Source of the DNA: RGIG8775 sp045121195
GTDB taxonomy: Bacteria > Bacillota > Clostridia > Oscillospirales > CAG-272
Assembly (NCBI GenBank): GCA_045121195.1
Contig: JBGVFO010000141.1
Coordinates: 1-12,349, forward strand
Direction of reading: 5' to 3'
DNA: 12,349 nucleotides
Positions 5,546 to 12,014 of this stretch are shown piece after piece (position 1 is the stretch's first letter; every line of letters starts with the position of its first letter). Both the position numbers and the translations under genes were made by a program. The notes beneath the pieces were generated by a model, which had not been told where the DNA came from, made no database searches, and was given only the letters and a program-made list of their open reading frames with translations.

Positions 5546-6735
5546 CACTTGTTACCCTCCTCAAAGATTTTTACGGATGTGAAGGCGCGGAGGATGGCTT
5601 TCTTGTAGCCGTCCGTGGTAATGGTCGCGCCGCTGATGGCGTCGATATCCTCGTAGGTCTCCTCGGTCTTGCCGTCAAACTGACCGTAGAAGGACTCCTC
5701 GCCGCAGGCAGAGCCGAAGCCGTCGGTCTCCTCCTCGGAGAGGGTCAGACAGTCAATGATCCTGCCGTCGGCGGTAAGGGAAACGCGGATATAGATATAT
5801 TCGCCGGACGCGGGATGGTATTCGTTACCGCCCGCGATGCCGTAGCCTGCCGCCTTGATCTCAAGGACGTAATTGCCCGTGGCGGTCTTCATAGCGGAGA
5901 CAAGCTGGGAGGGAAGACCCTCGTAAGCGGTAAGGTCAAGCTCGGAGGTAGTGGTAGCGGTAATGGCTGCCACCGCGGTCTTCGCGGCTTCGGCATCCGC
6001 CTCACTGCAGTCGGTGAGGACCTGAGTGTCAGCGCCTACGGCGATGAATTGCTCGCCGATCACGCAGACCGTGCCCGCGCCGTTGTCAGCCGTGTAGATG
6101 GCGTCCACGCCGTCGACGACCTCAACGAAGAAATGCTTGGTAAAGGCTCCCTCTGCCGCGGGAAGAGCGGCTGAAAGATTATCGGCGAGGATCTCCTCCT
6201 CGGTGCGAAGGTCGACCGAGCCGCCGCCAAGGATCAGGGCGGTGTTGAGGGCGTCCTTGACTGCCGAGCGATACGCCGCCGTCGTCTTGGTGGCACCCGC
6301 GATGACGTCCACGCCGTCAATGCTTTCAAGGTTCGTTCCCACAACGGTGGGCGCAAAGGTCTCTGCCGCAGCGCCGCCGATGGAGGGGGTCTCCGCAGAG
6401 GCGATCAGCTTGGTTCCGGCAACCGTTCCGTCGGGGGTGACGCCGCACATGAGAACCATGCCTGAGGCGTAGCCGGAGAAGTTCAATTTGACCACGTATC
6501 CGCCGTTTTCAGCGCGGTAGACCGCGGAAACGGTGGTGGGAAGGGTATAGTCGCCAAGACTGATCTCCTCAAAGCTTCCGCCTTCGGGCAGAACCTCAAG
6601 GAGCGCCGCGTTGACGCTTTTTTGCTCGTTTGCCTTGATGATGGGATCGGTAATGGAATTGGTCAGCGCCATAATGACCGAAACGATGGCACAGATCGCG
6701 ACCAGCACTACGATGCTTTTGATGGATTTTTTCAT
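5545..6735 (-). CDS. rnfG: Rnf complex subunit RnfG, double FMN-binding-domain form
   Basis: RnfG carries covalent FMN on the outer membrane face and passes electrons within Rnf. This copy has 396 residues, roughly twice the usual length of about 200. After an N-terminal membrane anchor (about 7-25) there are two FMN-binding domains. Domain 1 (about 35-165) has ETPSIG (115-120) and DVIAGAT with Thr149. Domain 2 (about 270-390) has ETDGFG (336-341) and the canonical DAISGAT with Thr371. Thr149 and Thr371 are the predicted FMN attachment sites; in the first motif the usual Ser/Thr before GAT is Ala. The middle section (about 170-265) is Ala-rich and also resembles part of an RnfG domain. The start overlaps the rnfD stop as ATGA, with GGAGG upstream. 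ApbE encoded in the same arm is the likely flavin transferase. Confidence 0.95.
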   Translation of the reverse strand: MKKSIKSIVVLVAICAIVSVIMALTNSITDPIIKANEQKSVNAALLEVLPEGGSFEEISLGDYTLPTTVSAVYRAENGGYVVKLNFSGYASGMVLMCGVTPDGTVAGTKLIASAETPSIGGAAAETFAPTVVGTNLESIDGVDVIAGATKTTAAYRSAVKDALNTALILGGGSVDLRTEEEILADNLSAALPAAEGAFTKHFFVEVVDGVDAIYTADNGAGTVCVIGEQFIAVGADTQVLTDCSEADAEAAKTAVAAITATTTSELDLTAYEGLPSQLVSAMKTATGNYVLEIKAAGYGIAGGNEYHPASGEYIYIRVSLTADGRIIDCLTLSEEETDGFGSACGEESFYGQFDGKTEETYEDIDAISGATITTDGYKKAILRAFTSVKIFEEGNK

Positions 6736-7661
6736 GCTTTGGCACCTCCAAAGATCTTACGTGCGGTCAGCTTCTCAATATAGGGGGTCAGTATGTTCAT
6801 CAGCAGGATGGCGAAGGATACGCCCTCGGGGTAAACGCCGAAGTAGCGGATCATAAAGGTAAGTAAGCCCGCGCCGAAGCCGAACACGATCTTGCCGAAG
6901 GCGGTGGCGGGGGAGGTGACGTAGTCGGTCGCCATAAAGATGGCACCGAGGAGAAGTCCGCCGGAGAGAACCAGGGAAAGGGCGGTCATAACGTTGAAGT
7001 CCTCCATGAAAAGGGAGAACAGGAAAACGCTTCCCACAAAGGCGACGGGGATATGCCAGGTGATGATACGGCGAGCCAGCAGATAAACGAAGCCGACGAG
7101 AAGTGCCACGGCACAGGTCTCACCGATGGTGCCGCCCGTGGTACCGAGAAGCAGATCGACAAGCTTCGGCGAGCCGCCTGCGGCGATCTGGGCAAGGGGC
7201 GTCGCGCCGGACGCGGTGTCCACGATCACGGGAAAGGCTTGCTTCGCCATGCTTCCGAAGGATACGATCATAAACACTCTTGCGGCGATGGCGGGATTGA
7301 CCAGATTACATCCGATACCGCCGAACAGACATTTTACGAGGACGATGGCAAACAGACTGCCGATGACACATTGCCAGATCGGAATGTTGGCAGGAAGATT
7401 CAAAGCCAGAAGAAGACCCGTGACCGCCGCGCTCAGGTCGCCTACGGTCTGATCCTTTTTGACGAGGCGGTTGAACAGCGCCTCAAAAAGCACGGAGGAG
7501 ATCACGCAAACGGCGACCACCAGCAGGGCGCGCAGACCGAATATCACAACGCCCGCTACCGTTGCGGGGAGCAACGCGATGAGAACGTCACGCATGATCG
7601 ACGCGGTGGATCTTCCGCTGTGAATGTGGGGAGATGCGGACAAATGCAACAGATTATCCAT
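6732..7661 (-). CDS. rnfD: Rnf complex membrane subunit RnfD
   Basis: RnfD is a polytopic flavoprotein of the NqrB/RnfD family and part of the ion-translocating core. The 309-residue protein has about nine or ten hydrophobic segments. Typical family motifs are FGGIGCNLVNPA (113-124), TDYVTSP (246-251 region) and the periplasmic loop DTASGAT (148-154), whose Thr154 is the predicted covalent FMN site for ApbE. The start overlaps the end of rnfC by 8 bp, and AAAGGAGG lies 9 nt before the ATG. Length and order are as in other clostridial rnfCDGEAB operons. Confidence 0.97.
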   Translation of the reverse strand: MDNLLHLSASPHIHSGRSTASIMRDVLIALLPATVAGVVIFGLRALLVVAVCVISSVLFEALFNRLVKKDQTVGDLSAAVTGLLLALNLPANIPIWQCVIGSLFAIVLVKCLFGGIGCNLVNPAIAARVFMIVSFGSMAKQAFPVIVDTASGATPLAQIAAGGSPKLVDLLLGTTGGTIGETCAVALLVGFVYLLARRIITWHIPVAFVGSVFLFSLFMEDFNVMTALSLVLSGGLLLGAIFMATDYVTSPATAFGKIVFGFGAGLLTFMIRYFGVYPEGVSFAILLMNILTPYIEKLTARKIFGGAKA

Positions 7662-8979
7662 TCTTGGATGCCTCCTTTGCTCTTTCTTCTCTTAATAACT
7701 GCTTGGACAGGGTGTTGGTCTGTACGAGAGGACGGTTTGCGGGGCAGACGAAGCTGCAGCAGCCGCAAAGCATACAGGTGTCCACCGACAGCTTGTTGAG
7801 GGCCTCCGTGTCCTTTTTCTGATAGGCGCGAAGGATCTCCGCGGGTGCCAGTCCCATGGGGCAGGCGTTGGTACAGGAGCCGCAACGGATACAAGCGGTG
7901 GTCTTGGGAAGCTTGGCCTCCTTGGGGGAAAGGGCGATCACCGCGTTGGTGTTTTTGATAACGGGAACGCTGAGATTGGGAACGGTGACACCCATCATGG
8001 GGCCGCCGTAAAGCACCTTGTGCGGCGCAACGGTGAATCCGCCGCAGAAGGCGAAAACGTCCTCAAGGGAGGTGCCGATGGGAACGATGAGATTTTGCGG
8101 ATGGCTTACGGCACCGCCGTCAACCGTGACGCACTTTTCCACCAAGGGCATACCGGTTTTGAGGTAGGCGCCGATGGCGGCAATGGTTGTGCAGTTGCAA
8201 ACGATGCATCCTACGTCGATGGGAAGCTTGCCCGTGGGAAGGGTCTTGCCTACGGTGTGATATATCAGCACCTTCTCACCGCCCTGGGGGTATACGGCGG
8301 GAAGGACCTTGACCTGCACGTGGCAGCCCTCCTTGGTTTCCTGCATCAGCTGCATCATGGAGGCGATCGCCTTCTTTTTGTTGGCCTCTATGCCAAGGAC
8401 GATGCTCTTCAGCCCAAGGAATTTCTTGAGGGTGTTCAGCGCGAGGACCATATCGTCGCGGCGGTTGACCATCGTATAGGAGTCGCTGGTAATATAAGGC
8501 TCGCACTCGGCGCAGTTGATGATGAGATGCTCAATGCGCTCGGGCTCCACGTTCAGCTTGACGTGGGTGGGGAAGCCTGCACCGCCGAGACCGACAACGC
8601 CGCTCTCGCGAATGGCGCGGATCAGCTCCTCGCGACTACCGATAACGGGCGCCTCGATGCTCTCGTCGGGGGTCATTTCGCCGTCCGACTCGATGACGAT
8701 GGCGGGAACGGTGTTGCCTGACGAGATCAGCACGTCGGAGATCTTGGTTACCTTGCCGGAAACGCTGGCGTGGATGGGAGCGGATACCGTACCCACACCC
8801 TCCGCGATCTTCGTGCCGACCCGAACCGTGTCACCCACCTTTACGATGGGAGAGGCGGGCGCGCCGATGTGCATTGTCATCGGAATGGTTACCGTCTTTA
8901 CGTCGGTCATACGCGCGGCAGATTGATCGGCAGTATGTTTTCTATGAGGGACGTGAACGCCGTGTAAGAAAAGAGACAT
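7654..8979 (-). CDS. rnfC: Rnf complex peripheral subunit RnfC (NADH-binding)
   Basis: RnfC is the cytoplasmic subunit that exchanges electrons with NAD+/NADH through FMN and Fe-S clusters. The 441-residue protein begins with the typical LHGVHVPHRK segment, followed by a lipoyl-like sandwich domain and the glycine-rich nucleotide/FMN loop VVGLGGAGFPTHVKL (128-142), as in NuoF-type proteins. INCAECEP (155-161 region) is also characteristic. Two [4Fe-4S] motifs lie near the C-terminus: C363xxC366xxC369xxxC373 and C402xxC405xxC408xxxC412, with an extra Cys407. It lacks the long Ala/Lys-rich extension of enterobacterial RsxC, as expected for Clostridia. It is the first gene after the promoter at 9024-9052, with a leader of about 38 nt. 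Confidence 0.97.
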   Translation of the reverse strand: MSLFLHGVHVPHRKHTADQSAARMTDVKTVTIPMTMHIGAPASPIVKVGDTVRVGTKIAEGVGTVSAPIHASVSGKVTKISDVLISSGNTVPAIVIESDGEMTPDESIEAPVIGSREELIRAIRESGVVGLGGAGFPTHVKLNVEPERIEHLIINCAECEPYITSDSYTMVNRRDDMVLALNTLKKFLGLKSIVLGIEANKKKAIASMMQLMQETKEGCHVQVKVLPAVYPQGGEKVLIYHTVGKTLPTGKLPIDVGCIVCNCTTIAAIGAYLKTGMPLVEKCVTVDGGAVSHPQNLIVPIGTSLEDVFAFCGGFTVAPHKVLYGGPMMGVTVPNLSVPVIKNTNAVIALSPKEAKLPKTTACIRCGSCTNACPMGLAPAEILRAYQKKDTEALNKLSVDTCMLCGCCSFVCPANRPLVQTNTLSKQLLREERAKEASKNG

Positions 8980-9023
8980 TTGATTCTTCTACCTTTCTGT
9001 TTTTGTGATTTTCATACCAATAA

Positions 9024-9052
9024 ATTATATCATTAAAACAGAGGCTTGTCAA
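9024..9052 (-). promoter_or_regulatory. Sigma-A promoter of the rnf operon
   Basis: On the minus strand TTGACA (9052-9047) and TATAAT (9029-9024) are both exact consensus with the optimal 17-bp spacer. The start should be near 9017, leaving a leader of about 38 nt before rnfC, too short for a riboswitch. No palindromic operator like that of feoA is seen here, so strong, possibly constitutive expression is the simplest reading. Confidence 0.9.
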
Positions 9053-9331
9053 CACGGAGAAGGGGACTCACGCCTGCCAATTGCTACGGTTTTTACAAAT
9101 CTTTGCCCGATTTTTGCGAAGGTTTGTGATATTTCTATCAAACAGGGCGGCGCAACGACGGAAGAAGGGGGAGATAAGAAATATCTGTCCGCTATCGGCA
9201 AGAGCGGGGCGACGTGAGCAAAGCACGCTTGCAAATTTGTGCAGAATGTCAACGTGGGGCTTTTCTATTTTTTATTCCTTTGTTAAATGCTACGAAAATA
9301 TGAAAAAATAAGAAAAAACGACAAAAAAGAA
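9053..9331. other. Divergent intergenic region between the rnf and feo promoters
   Basis: These 279 bases separate two divergent consensus promoters. No gene is supported: short open frames on both strands lack ribosome sites and recognisable content. Weak symmetries are TGATA-TTTC-TATCA (9127-9140) and CCGCT...AGCGG (9189-9207). The last 80 bases before the feo promoter are strongly A-rich on the + strand, a possible UP-element-like context. I see no RNA gene or riboswitch that I can name. Confidence 0.55.
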
Positions 9332-9360
9332 TTGACAAAGATAGGAAAAAGCAGTATAAT
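9332..9360 (+). promoter_or_regulatory. Sigma-A promoter of the feo operon
   Basis: TTGACA (9332-9337) and TATAAT (9355-9360) are exact consensus with a 17-bp spacer, preceded by an A-rich tract. Transcription should start near 9367, at the left edge of the palindrome at 9368-9385. A promoter this strong on a metal-uptake operon suggests control by a repressor. Confidence 0.9.
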
Positions 9361-9367
9361 GTATGTC

Positions 9368-9385
9368 GGTTAGCAGGCGCTAACC
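9368..9385. promoter_or_regulatory. Palindromic operator candidate at the feoA transcription start
   Basis: GGTTAGC-AGGC-GCTAACC is a perfect 7-bp inverted repeat with a 4-nt centre, beginning 7 nt after the -10 box and so covering the expected start site. The same arms recur at 9690-9713 before feoB. GGTTAG/CTAACC half-sites are those of DtxR/IdeR-type iron repressors, but in the classic box the halves are almost adjacent, whereas here 6 bp separate them. An iron-responsive metalloregulator is a reasonable guess. A 5'-end RNA hairpin is the alternative. Confidence 0.65.
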
Positions 9386-9410
9386 TCGAAAAACAAACCT
9401 TGACCGGGGG

Positions 9411-9417
9411 AAAGGAG
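9411..9417 (+). promoter_or_regulatory. Ribosome binding site deciding the feoA start
   Basis: AAAGGAG lies 6 nt before the ATG at 9424. An in-frame TTG at 9400 is upstream of this site and is therefore not the start. Confidence 0.8.
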
Positions 9418-9423
9418 CTTGAG

Positions 9424-9636
9424 ATGAATCTTCGCGAAGCACAGGACGGAAAAGAATACATCATAAGCAGAATTGAAACCGATGACGAGGAGCTTAACGC
9501 CTTTTTGTTCTCTCTTGGCTGCTACAGCGGCGAAGCCATTACCGTGGTGCGCCACCTCAAGGGCGGCTGCATCGTAGCCATCAAGGACGGAAGATATAAT
9601 ATTGATAATCAGCTTGCTGAAGCTATTATTGTATAA
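9424..9636 (+). CDS. feoA: Ferrous iron transport protein FeoA
   Basis: FeoA is a small cytoplasmic SH3-like protein that acts with FeoB in Fe2+ uptake. The 70-residue product has the expected family size of about 75. Visible features are the N-terminal MNLREAQDGKEYIISRI strand region, the conserved LFSLGCYSGEAITVVR turn (28-43, the LGxxxGxxI/V pattern of FeoA) and a final IDNQLAEAIIV strand corresponding to the usual LxxxxAxxI/V end. It lacks the DtxR-type DNA-binding domain sometimes fused to FeoA. It is first in the feo operon behind a consensus promoter and palindromic operator; feoB follows after a structured 131-bp gap. Confidence 0.93.
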   Translation: MNLREAQDGKEYIISRIETDDEELNAFLFSLGCYSGEAITVVRHLKGGCIVAIKDGRYNIDNQLAEAIIV

Positions 9637-9659
9637 TTTTGTAGACACAGAAATTGTAT

Positions 9660-9688
9660 GCCGAAATCAGCAAGCTGATTTTTTCGGC
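9660..9688 (+). terminator. Attenuator-like hairpin in the feoA-feoB gap
   Basis: An inner stem AAATCAG-CAAG-CTGATTT is followed directly by further T residues, like a weak intrinsic terminator. An outer pairing GCCGAAA/TTTCGGC can enclose it with a 3-nt T bulge. In addition, 9607-9620 at the end of feoA is exactly complementary to 9667-9680 over 14 nt and would compete with the local hairpin. Such mutually exclusive pairings are typical of attenuators. Partial termination lowering feoB relative to feoA is possible. No leader peptide or ligand-binding fold was recognised. Confidence 0.4.
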
Positions 9689-9689
9689 G

Positions 9690-9713
9690 AACGGTTAGCC
9701 GTCGCTAACCGTT
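9690..9713. promoter_or_regulatory. Second copy of the feo palindrome, upstream of feoB
   Basis: AACGGTTAGC-CGTC-GCTAACCGTT is a perfect 10-bp inverted repeat with a 4-nt centre, sharing the GGTTAGC/GCTAACC core with 9368-9385. There is no T-tract after it, so it is not a terminator. It lies 54 nt before the feoB ATG. No good promoter is visible around it, so it could be a second repressor site (roadblock or looping with the first) or an mRNA-stabilising hairpin. Confidence 0.6.
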
Positions 9714-9767
9714 GAACAAGACCGTAATTTCTATCCGCAAGGATCAAAATAAGGAGGAAACCCCCAT

Positions 9768-11783
9768 ATGAGAATTGCTTTGGCCGGCAATCCCAACTCA
9801 GGTAAGACAACGATGTATAACGCGCTGACCGGCAGCAGTGAGAAGGTCGGCAACTGGGCGGGTGTTACCGTTGACAAGAAGGAGCACCCCATTAAAAAGG
9901 CGTACGCGGGCGGCGCACAGCTCATCGCCGTTGACCTTCCCGGCGCCTATTCTATGTCGCCCTTTACCAGCGAGGAAAGCATTACGAGCACCTACGTGAA
10001 GCAGGAAAATCCCGACGTTATCATCAACATCGTGGACGCTTCCAATCTGAGCCGTAGCCTGTTCTTCACCACGCAGCTTCTTGAGCTTGGTATTCCCGTG
10101 GTGGTTGCCCTGAACAAGAGCGACCTGAACGAGAAGAAGGAAACCAAGATCGACGCGGAGGCGCTGTCGGCAAAGCTCGGTTGTCCCGTCGTCAACACCG
10201 TTTCCATCTCGGCAAAGGGTCTGAAGGGGCTGGTTGAGATCGCGGCGTCTTTGGTGGGAAAAGAGCAGAAGGCACCCTATCATCAGGGTGACATCGACCT
10301 TTCCGATAAAGCCGTTGTTGAAGCCGCCGACCGTCAGCGCTTCGACTTTGTCAACGGCATCGTAAAGGCGGTTGAGTCCCGTAAGGTCCTCACCAAGGAA
10401 AGAAATATAGGGGATAAGATCGACGAGCTCCTCACAAACCGTTGGTTGGGCATTCCGATCTTCGCTCTTGTTATGTGGGCGGTGTTCTGGATCTCCCAGG
10501 CAGGTCCCGGCGCTTGGCTTGCCGATGGTCTTGACATTGGCAAAACTCACCTGTGGGGTCTTGTTGACTGCATCGCCTGGTTCAAGGACATCGTGGCGGG
10601 CTGGCTTGACGGCGCTCACGATCTGATCCAAGCAATTATTCTTGAGGGTATTATCGAGGGCGTAGCCGCCGTTGTGGGCTTCCTGCCTCTGGTTATGGTG
10701 ATGTACTTCCTCATCGCCCTTCTTGAGGACTGCGGCTATATGGCGCGTGCTACCGTTGTTCTTGACCCCATCTTTAAGAAGGTCGGTCTTTCAGGCAAAT
10801 CGGTCATTCCCTTCATCATCGGCACGGGCTGTGCTATCCCCGGCGTTATGGCTTGCCGTACCATCCGCAACGAGCGTGAGCGCAGAGCAACCGCCATGCT
10901 GGCACCCTTTATGCCCTGCGGCGCAAAGCTCCCCGTGATCGCACTTTTTGCGGGCGCGTTCTTCGACAACGCCGAGTGGGTCGGTACCACCATGTATTTT
11001 GCGGGTATCGTGATCATCCTTTTGTGCGCGCTCCTCATCAACGCTCTCACCGGCTACAAGGCGAGAAAGTCCTTCTTCATCATCGAGCTTCCCGAATATA
11101 AGGCACCCTCTCTCGGTCTGGCGCTCAAGTCTATGTGCCAGAGAGGATGGTCCTACATAGTAAAGGCGGGAACGGTCATTCTCGTTTGTAACTTCGTCGT
11201 TTATATGATGCAGACCTACGGATGGAATCTGCAGGCGGCGGAGGACCCCGCGGAGTCGATCCTCGCTACCGTCGCCACCCCCATCGCGTACGTGATCGCT
11301 CCTATCGTTGGCGTGGCGCTTTGGCAGCTTGCCGCGGCGGCTATTACGGGCTTTATCGCGAAGGAATGCGTCGTTTCCACCCTTGCCACCGTATTTATGT
11401 TTGAGCATCTCATTAACGAGGATCTGGAGGCAGTCGGCAGCATTGGCGCGTCCAATATGGGCGGTATTTCCGTCGTTGCGGGTCTTGCCTTCCTGATGTT
11501 CAATCTTTTCACGCCTCCTTGCTTTGCCGCGATCGGCGCAATGAACGCGGAGATCAAGAGTAAGAAGTGGCTCTGGGCAGGTATCGGGCTTCAGTTCTCG
11601 GTGGGATACACCGTGGGCTTCCTGGTATTCTTCTTCGGTACCCTCCTTACGGGCGGAAGCTTCGGCGCGGCTTGGATGCCCATCGTTGGCTGGGAGATCG
11701 TTCTCGGCATTGCGGCGATCTTTACCGCGATGATCGTAAAGACCAACAGAAAGCAGAAGGCGGAATACGCCCTTAGTGCATAA
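9768..11783 (+). CDS. feoB: Ferrous iron transporter FeoB
   Basis: FeoB is the membrane GTPase permease for Fe2+. The 671-residue protein has an N-terminal G domain with all G motifs: G1 GNPNSGKTT (7-15), G2 Thr34 in GVTVDKKE, G3 DLPG (56-59), G4 NKSD (116-119) and G5 SISAK (146-150). A helical linker follows to about 225, then about ten membrane segments. Gate and core signatures are EDCGYMARA (320-328), IGTGCAIPGVMACRTI (351-366) and MPCGAKLP (382-389), with a second gate region around ITGFIAKECVV (526-536). The length is normal for clostridial FeoB. AAGGAGG lies 10 nt before the ATG. A two-base gap separates it from the Cys-rich gene, implying coupled translation. Confidence 0.98.
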   Translation: MRIALAGNPNSGKTTMYNALTGSSEKVGNWAGVTVDKKEHPIKKAYAGGAQLIAVDLPGAYSMSPFTSEESITSTYVKQENPDVIINIVDASNLSRSLFFTTQLLELGIPVVVALNKSDLNEKKETKIDAEALSAKLGCPVVNTVSISAKGLKGLVEIAASLVGKEQKAPYHQGDIDLSDKAVVEAADRQRFDFVNGIVKAVESRKVLTKERNIGDKIDELLTNRWLGIPIFALVMWAVFWISQAGPGAWLADGLDIGKTHLWGLVDCIAWFKDIVAGWLDGAHDLIQAIILEGIIEGVAAVVGFLPLVMVMYFLIALLEDCGYMARATVVLDPIFKKVGLSGKSVIPFIIGTGCAIPGVMACRTIRNERERRATAMLAPFMPCGAKLPVIALFAGAFFDNAEWVGTTMYFAGIVIILLCALLINALTGYKARKSFFIIELPEYKAPSLGLALKSMCQRGWSYIVKAGTVILVCNFVVYMMQTYGWNLQAAEDPAESILATVATPIAYVIAPIVGVALWQLAAAAITGFIAKECVVSTLATVFMFEHLINEDLEAVGSIGASNMGGISVVAGLAFLMFNLFTPPCFAAIGAMNAEIKSKKWLWAGIGLQFSVGYTVGFLVFFFGTLLTGGSFGAAWMPIVGWEIVLGIAAIFTAMIVKTNRKQKAEYALSA

Positions 11784-11785
11784 CT

Positions 11786-11956
11786 ATGAGTTTCGTTGAT
11801 TATATTGCCATCGCCGTCATCGTGCTGACGGTAGGCGCCGCGGTATTCTATATCGTTCGCGCGAAAAAGCGGGGGGAGAAATGCGTCGGCTGTCCCTACG
11901 CAAAGCAATGCGGCGGACACTGCGGCGGCGGATGTGACCGCCCCGAGAAAAAATGA
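11786..11956 (+). CDS. FeoB-associated Cys-rich membrane protein
   Basis: This 56-residue protein starts two bases after the feoB stop without a clear ribosome site, so translational coupling is likely. It has one N-terminal membrane helix (about 4-25), a basic stop-transfer stretch (RAKKR) and a cytoplasmic tail CVGCPYAKQC (33-42) followed by Cys46 and Cys50 in a Gly-rich context. Small proteins of this layout directly follow feoB in many Firmicutes (FeoB-associated Cys-rich family). They are thought to help iron transfer or oligomerisation in the way proteobacterial FeoC does, but the function is not proven. The CxGCPxAKxC pattern also occurs in the RnfE tail in this window. Confidence 0.92.
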   Translation: MSFVDYIAIAVIVLTVGAAVFYIVRAKKRGEKCVGCPYAKQCGGHCGGGCDRPEKK

Positions 11957-11960
11957 CAGA

Positions 11961-11994
11961 GGGGACGCGTGCAAACAGCGCGCGCCCCTTTTTT
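11961..11994 (+). terminator. Strong intrinsic terminator after the feo core genes
   Basis: A GC-rich stem pairs GGGG-(A bulge)-CGCGTGC with GCGCGCG-CCCC around an AAACA loop, with one G-T pair, and is followed by six T. It begins 5 nt after the Cys-rich protein stop. The next gene starts 20 nt after the T-run with no room for a promoter between, so read-through must supply it. Confidence 0.9.
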
Positions 11995-12014
11995 GAGGAA
12001 AAGAGGAAAGAGAG

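Noticed and set aside
4547..5608. Long open frame (353 codons) on the + strand opposite rnfA/rnfE
   Set aside because: It is antisense to two clearly recognised genes, has a Gly/His/Gln/Asp-rich composition typical of an antisense reading of membrane proteins, and no ribosome site.
9127..9140. TGATA-TTTC-TATCA as a Fur box
   Set aside because: Length and centre do not match the Fur consensus (TGATAAT-N-ATTATCA), and it lies over 190 bp from the feo promoter.
9247..9252. Minus-strand TTGACA as an extra promoter toward rnf
   Set aside because: There is no -10-like sequence at the proper distance.
9005..9311. Short open frames on both strands in the rnf-feo intergenic region
   Set aside because: They overlap the promoter, lack ribosome sites and show no protein-like features.
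9632..9637. TATAAT at the end of feoA as a feoB promoter
   Set aside because: No acceptable -35 hexamer lies 16-18 bp upstream.
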